Below, in pieces: positions 60,253 through 64,000 of a stretch of 64,000 bases of DNA; the stretch's first letter is position 1; the number at the start of each line of letters is the position of its first letter. The notes beneath the pieces were generated by a model, which did no database searches, had not been told where the DNA came from, and saw only the letters and a list, made by a program, of their open reading frames with translations. The translations under genes were made by a program, and so were the position numbers. The stretch is from an uncultured Clostridia bacterium (GTDB taxonomy: Bacteria > Bacillota > Clostridia > Christensenellales > Pumilibacteraceae): assembly GCA_947175195.1 (NCBI GenBank), contig CAMWLQ010000001.1:124001-188000 (forward strand). The letters run 5' to 3'.

Positions 60253-61428
60253 ATGAACAAAGCCTGGGATTTTTTTAGGGACGAGCGCGACCGAAACACC
60301 GCCGCCCTTGCCGATGCCGCGCCCGACGGTCCGACCGAAACGCTGTTCTTTTCCGATTCGCTCACCGCACTGAAAGCAGCAGCACCCGACGGCAGCAGCG
60401 TGTGCGCAATCGGGTTTGACAATACCGACTTTATTTTGCGCGCGGGATTTCGGCTTGCGGACGGCGAATGCGACGTGTGCATTGCGCGCGGCGGCGCAGC
60501 CGAGTTTGCTACGGCACGGCGGACTATACATAAAAAACTTATACTGCTGCCCACGCACGACTACCCCGCGGCGGCATGCACCGCTTTTCGCACGGAGGTA
60601 AAATCGTTTGCCGTACTGAGCAGCGGCAAGCGACCGTTTGCCGTCGTGTTTGACGAAACCGACGCGCACGATAATCATGCGTCGCTGTTCGGCGAAATAG
60701 TCGCGCTCGACCTTGCCGCGTTCGACGCGGAGTTTTGCGCGCGAATGACGGGACGGCGTGTAAGCGGAGATAACGCAACACAAATAGCCGAGCTTGTAAC
60801 CGAGCTTACCGCCGAGCTCAAACAAATAGACAAGGATGTATGTGCGCAAAAGACCGCGCTTGTTAGAGCGGGACGGCGCGCCGCGCAAATCGTGGCAGCA
60901 ACACCCGAGCTGTTAAGCTCGTCGGGCGCGGCGCAAGCGGCTGAGGCGTACCGAATGTTGTGCGCCGCCGAACAACGCCCGTCCTGTATGCGCGGCGAGC
61001 TGGAGATGATATTCGGCGCGTACGTTACGGACTTTTACATAAAAAGCCTGTCGTCAATGCAGCCCAACTTTCCACCCGACAACAATAGGCGCATAGACAG
61101 CATAACGAGCAACTTAGGCGCGGACGTGCGCCGCGCGTGCGTACACGTATCGCCCATATACCCGCCGCAAAAGCTGATGCTGCACGAATACCGAATAAAG
61201 GAATTCAAGGGCGAGCTCCTGCGCACACTTACAGGCGTGGCACGGCGGCGTAGCGAGGCATGGCAGGTGTTCAAAAGGCTATACCCCGACGACGGATATT
61301 GCCTGAAAACGCTGGTAGACAAAACGGACGCGCCGCTGTGCGTTGCGCTTGCGCCCGACGTGCTTAGGTCCGACTCCCTGCTGTCCTTTTTAAAACAAGC
61401 GGGCAAGCTGGAAAAATACGTGATTTAA
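60253..61428 (+). CDS. Hypothetical protein, 391 residues; possible divergent dehydrogenase fold
   Basis: I do not recognise a family with confidence. The N-terminal half is alternating beta and alpha (SSVCAIGFDNTDFILRAGFRLADGECDVCIARGG..., LILLPTHDYPAAACTAF, FAVVFDETDAHD), and the C-terminal half is helical (EKYVTDFYIKSLSSM... is not present; instead FGAYVTDFYIKSLSSMQPN, HEYRIKEFKGELLRTLTGVARRRSEAWQVFKRL). The shape recalls iron-dependent alcohol dehydrogenase or dehydroquinate-synthase folds, but their metal and nucleotide motifs are missing. TATACT lies 6 nt before the ATG with no Shine-Dalgarno, so it may be leaderless. The stop codon merges with a TTCGGAAT repeat. Confidence 0.6.
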   Translation: MNKAWDFFRDERDRNTAALADAAPDGPTETLFFSDSLTALKAAAPDGSSVCAIGFDNTDFILRAGFRLADGECDVCIARGGAAEFATARRTIHKKLILLPTHDYPAAACTAFRTEVKSFAVLSSGKRPFAVVFDETDAHDNHASLFGEIVALDLAAFDAEFCARMTGRRVSGDNATQIAELVTELTAELKQIDKDVCAQKTALVRAGRRAAQIVAATPELLSSSGAAQAAEAYRMLCAAEQRPSCMRGELEMIFGAYVTDFYIKSLSSMQPNFPPDNNRRIDSITSNLGADVRRACVHVSPIYPPQKLMLHEYRIKEFKGELLRTLTGVARRRSEAWQVFKRLYPDDGYCLKTLVDKTDAPLCVALAPDVLRSDSLLSFLKQAGKLEKYVI

Positions 61429-61556
61429 TTCGGAATGCGGAATTATGAATTCGGAATTAATGAAAAGATTTTATTAAATTAATTATACGGCTACGCCGCA
61501 TACATGTTGTGCTATTACTACTGATAATTCCGAATTCCGCATTCAGAATTCCGAAT
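61426..61556. repeat. Two facing AATTCCGAATT repeat clusters at convergent stops
   Basis: After the 61428 stop: TTCGGAATGCGGAATTATGA, then ATTCGGAATTAATG. Before the 61556 stop (minus): the same units in inverted order. Between them AT-rich DNA holds a CGGCTACGCCG hairpin. Each cluster runs in the sense of its own gene. Confidence 0.7.
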
Positions 61557-61879
61557 TATTCTTCCCCTATCCACTGATACTCTTCCAGATCGACCTTGCC
61601 GTCTTTTACAACCACGCCCTCGCCTTCCAGCAAACGCCTTTGCGCGTCCACGCCGCCAAAAGCGAAATCGGGTGCAAGAGCGCCGCTTGCGTTTACCACT
61701 CTATGGCAAGGCACACTGCCGAAAAACGGATTTACGTGCAGGGCGTTACCCACGGCGCGAGCTGCGCCGCGGTGTCCGCTCATCAGTGCGATTTGAGAGT
61801 ACGTTGCCACCTTACCCTTCGGTATTTGCGTAACGGCGCGGTACACGTCGGCGGCGAACGGGGTGGGCGTTCTACTCAT
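61556..61879 (-). CDS. Short MGMT-family DNA alkyltransferase
   Basis: The 107-residue protein is the C-terminal DNA-binding and active-site part of the methylated-DNA-cysteine methyltransferase fold. PCHRV with the acceptor Cys58 is present, so it should be an active methyltransferase rather than an alkyltransferase-like (ATL) protein, which has Trp there. FAADVYRAVTQIPKGKVATYSQIALMSG is the helix-turn-helix. It overlaps the DUF3737 stop by 8 bp and is the last gene of the operon from the right edge. Confidence 0.9.
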   Translation of the reverse strand: MSRTPTPFAADVYRAVTQIPKGKVATYSQIALMSGHRGAARAVGNALHVNPFFGSVPCHRVVNASGALAPDFAFGGVDAQRRLLEGEGVVVKDGKVDLEEYQWIGEE

Positions 61880-62738
61880 TTCTATACCCGCGCAAAAGAT
61901 TGGGGTCTACCATGATTTTACCCTTAGCGTAAGGATCGTCGCGGATAATCTCACCCACCTCGGGCACTTTTATCACGCCCTTGGTCGGGTTTTTTATACT
62001 GTCGATTTTGCCGCGCAGTACGGCGTACACCTCCGACCGCTCAAACGACAGGTCGGTGTCTTGCATTACGCAGTCTATCAGCTTGAGATTTTTGCAATAG
62101 CACAGCGGTTGCGTGCCTATAATCGTGCAGTTTTTAAAGGTCAGGTTTTTGCTGTACCAGCCGAGGTACTCGCCTATAACCACGCTGTTTTCCACCGTAA
62201 CGTTTTTACTGTGCCAAAACGCGTCCTTGGTATTGAGCGTGCTGTCCATGATTATGGCGTCCTCAACGTACTGAAAGGAATATTTGCCTTTAAAGTTCAA
62301 CCGCCGCATGGCAAGGTTTTTTGCGCGCATCATAAAGTATTCGCTTGTCGCGGTGGAATCGGTCAGCCTGATGCCGCTCGACGACCAGCCGAATTCGGGC
62401 GAAATTATATCGCAATCGCGCATGACGGTGCTTTTACATTCCCTAAGCGCCTTTATGCCATGCAGCTTGGAGTTTACTATATTTATGTTTTGGCTGTACC
62501 ACAACGCGGCGCGGCACTTTTCGGTGAGCTCGCAGTTTTCCAGCGTTACAACGCGGTCGTGCCAAAGCGGATAGCGTAAGTCGAAATAGCAGTTTTTTGC
62601 CTCCACCACGCCGCATTCCTTGAGCGCGCTTTCGCCGTCGGCGGGACCTTGAAACTTGCAATTTTCTATTTGCACGTATTCCAGCCCGTACAGCGCGCGT
62701 TCCTCGTCCATCGTTTTGTTTTCAATCTTGACCGCCAT
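61872..62738 (-). CDS. DUF3737 family right-handed beta-helix protein
   Basis: The 288-residue product is a regular repeat of about 20 residues with Asn/Asp at turns (VQIENCKFQGPADG..., VTLENCELTEKCRAALWYSQNINIVNSKL, LWHSKNVTVENSVVIGEYLGWYSKNLTFKNCTIIG), a right-handed beta-helix typical of DUF3737. No signal peptide. GGGAG precedes the ATG, which overlaps the PH-domain gene by 17 bp. Role unknown; the family occurs in gut Firmicutes and lactobacilli. Confidence 0.85.
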   Translation of the reverse strand: MAVKIENKTMDEERALYGLEYVQIENCKFQGPADGESALKECGVVEAKNCYFDLRYPLWHDRVVTLENCELTEKCRAALWYSQNINIVNSKLHGIKALRECKSTVMRDCDIISPEFGWSSSGIRLTDSTATSEYFMMRAKNLAMRRLNFKGKYSFQYVEDAIIMDSTLNTKDAFWHSKNVTVENSVVIGEYLGWYSKNLTFKNCTIIGTQPLCYCKNLKLIDCVMQDTDLSFERSEVYAVLRGKIDSIKNPTKGVIKVPEVGEIIRDDPYAKGKIMVDPNLLRGYRNE

Positions 62739-63270
62739 CGGTTTTTCTCCCGTTTATGTTATCGTTAATGTAATTCAAAATCGGCTTATAGTCCAGTATA
62801 TGTTTCATCTTATACTTTTTGATTTTTCCCTTGTCGTCCTTTGCCTTGATCGTCACGGTAGCCGTGCAACCGCGCTTTTCGTAGAACGCGCTTTTGTGCT
62901 CGACTGACGTTATACTGTCAAGCGGAACGGACTTTCGGCTGTCGGCGCCGCGTCGTTTGAGCACAACGCGCGTGTTGTACACGGTGTACGTTTGCTCGTT
63001 GCCCATTGACGCCAAAATCGTGATTGCGGTTACAATAAACACCGTCACGGGCAGCGCTATGCCGAAAAATACGGAAATAAAAAATGTAAATGCCAGCCCG
63101 ACGGCAAGCACCGTAGCAATAGACAGCCTGAAAATAAGCATTCCCCTGCGGTACGCCTTGTAGTCCATTATGCGCTGAAAAACAATTTCTTCTTTTTGCT
63201 CCTGCGGCGGAGTTTCGGTCACGCCGTCCGCGGCAAGCGTTTGCGTTTCGTCATTGGCTTGATTGTTCAT
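62722..63270 (-). CDS. Membrane protein with bacterial PH domain
   Basis: The 182-residue protein has a hydrophilic start (about 1-40), two membrane segments (about 44-64 and 66-88) and a PH-like domain (about 90-175: YTVYNTRVVLKRRGADSRKSVPLDSITSVEHK...TVTIKAKDD). Similar proteins (YdbS/YvbH-like) sit in Firmicutes membranes with unknown roles. It lies 4 bp after the antiporter stop and overlaps the DUF3737 start, so it is co-translated. Confidence 0.75.
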   Translation of the reverse strand: MNNQANDETQTLAADGVTETPPQEQKEEIVFQRIMDYKAYRRGMLIFRLSIATVLAVGLAFTFFISVFFGIALPVTVFIVTAITILASMGNEQTYTVYNTRVVLKRRGADSRKSVPLDSITSVEHKSAFYEKRGCTATVTIKAKDDKGKIKKYKMKHILDYKPILNYINDNINGRKTDGGQD

Positions 63271-63274
63271 TATT

Positions 63275-64000
63275 CTACCCTATGATTATTCCGGTGGTGA
63301 TTAACAGGTAAATCACGTAAAGCACGGGCGGCACAGCATTTATAGCCTGCACCCCCCAAAGCGCATGTTTCTTGTTGCACTTGTTTTTCAAAAGCATCAT
63401 GCCGAGCGTGGAGACGGTAGCGATTACGCCCAGTATAAGCAGCCATTTGGAATCGGTGTTCAAAATGTATATGCCCGAACTGTTAGGGATAAACGAGAAC
63501 ACGTCCGCCACAAACAGTATTGCAAAGTTGAACACGTTGGAGCCTATTATATTGCCTGCGGCGGCGTTAAAGTTGCCGCGGTGGCAAAGCGTAACCGAGG
63601 ATATAAGCTCGGGCAGGCTTGTGGCAACGCCGAGGAACAACGCGCCAGCAAACGTCTTGCCGAGGTTGAGCTTGTCCGCCACCATGTCGGTAAGGTAAGT
63701 CATTGCAATGGACGCACCTATAAGTACTATCGCGCATGCGATAAACCGAATTACGGCTTGCTTGAGCGTAATACCTTCGTCGCTCTTTTCGTCGTCGCCT
63801 TCCGACGTTTTGGGCATGCGCCGCACAAACATCACGTACAGCACCAACACGGCGGGCGACACGACCGAAAACCAAGTAAACTGCATATATTCGGCAAAGT
63901 ACAGCCCCGCCGCGACCAGCGCGTACATTCCACACGCAACGGCAAGCGCCGTGTAGTAGAACGTGCTGAATTGTGCCTTTTTCAAGCCGCGCGAATAGAT
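63275..64000 (-). CDS. Calcium/cation antiporter (CaCA family), 5' end outside the window
   Basis: Only the C-terminal half is present (236 residues from TTG 63985 shown, and the frame stays open to the right edge). It includes the alpha-2 repeat motif ATSLPELISSVTLCHRGNFNAAAGNIIGSNVFNF and about five membrane segments; a CaCA protein needs a second, N-terminal half with the alpha-1 repeat, which must lie to the right. The gene exchanges Ca2+ or another cation for Na+ or H+. It heads an overlapping operon with the PH-domain, DUF3737 and MGMT genes. Confidence 0.88.
   Translation of the reverse strand: MYSRGLKKAQFSTFYYTALAVACGMYALVAAGLYFAEYMQFTWFSVVSPAVLVLYVMFVRRMPKTSEGDDEKSDEGITLKQAVIRFIACAIVLIGASIAMTYLTDMVADKLNLGKTFAGALFLGVATSLPELISSVTLCHRGNFNAAAGNIIGSNVFNFAILFVADVFSFIPNSSGIYILNTDSKWLLILGVIATVSTLGMMLLKNKCNKKHALWGVQAINAVPPVLYVIYLLITTGIIIG

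Noticed and set aside
60253..61428. Glycerol-1-phosphate dehydrogenase or iron-dependent alcohol dehydrogenase
   Set aside because: The nucleotide-binding and metal motifs are absent; only general shape is similar, so it is left as hypothetical.

Overview
The window looks like a chromosomal segment from an uncultured, anaerobic, spore-forming (or recently spore-forming) member of the Firmicutes, class Clostridia. The evidence is the sporulation and germination genes (spoIIR, sleB, ypeB, yyaC), the Clostridia-type membrane peptidase YugP, a rubrerythrin, several radical-SAM enzymes, lipoproteins with Firmicutes-type lipoboxes, and many TTGACA-N17-TATAAT promoters. Species cannot be fixed from sequence alone. 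I see no CRISPR array, rRNA operon, insertion sequence with a transposase, prophage or replication origin.

Layout. 0-7 kb: an M29 aminopeptidase, two paralogous lipoproteins, a small zinc-ribbon membrane protein, a probable 6S RNA with its own promoter and terminator, and a secreted subtilase with InlB-type repeats whose catalytic Asp is Glu. 7-19 kb: RtcB, an initiator tRNA, a 2541-residue surface protein built from about seven related modules, then asparaginase and Nudix genes. 19-25 kb: a SANT/Myb-like regulator, and an accessory island with an ECF-type sigma factor, a single-pass membrane protein (putative anti-sigma), a radical SAM/SPASM enzyme, a secreted Cys-His-Asp protease-like protein and a lipoprotein. 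A two-part motif, TTTGGACAAAAC-N13/14-TATACC, occurs three times here and twice sits exactly where a promoter for the island's transcription units is needed. 25-41 kb is mostly housekeeping: yugP, mnmA, a CDF transporter, an HtrA-like protease, a HelD-like helicase, the rpmH-rnpA-yidD-yidC-jag cluster (without dnaA or mnmEG), ttcA, a HAD phosphatase and a CNNM/CorC-type protein.

41-50 kb: an operon-like set headed by a 2040-residue protein that joins an ABC solute-binding-protein domain, three Ig-like domains, an RHS shell and a glycine-rich hydrophobic tip, but has no signal peptide. It is followed by small overlapping membrane-protein genes, one frameshifted, and preceded by an orphan sensor kinase. 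50-64 kb: rubrerythrin, glucokinase, an acidic membrane protein, sleB-ypeB-spoIIR, a CvpA-like protein, yyaC, and an overlapping operon (Ca2+/cation antiporter, PH-domain protein, DUF3737, short MGMT) that runs off the right end.

Three themes recur. First, several genes (33051, 29641, 29164, 37830, 53540, 50205, spoIIR, 60253) have promoter -10 elements only 6-11 nt before the start codon and no Shine-Dalgarno, implying leaderless mRNAs, while neighbours have strong Shine-Dalgarno sites. Second, a TTCGGAATT-type repeat sits at or within a few bases of many stop codons, always in the sense orientation of the gene. Third, small palindromic MITE-like elements occupy many intergenic gaps. All functional calls are from sequence reading alone; no searches were run.
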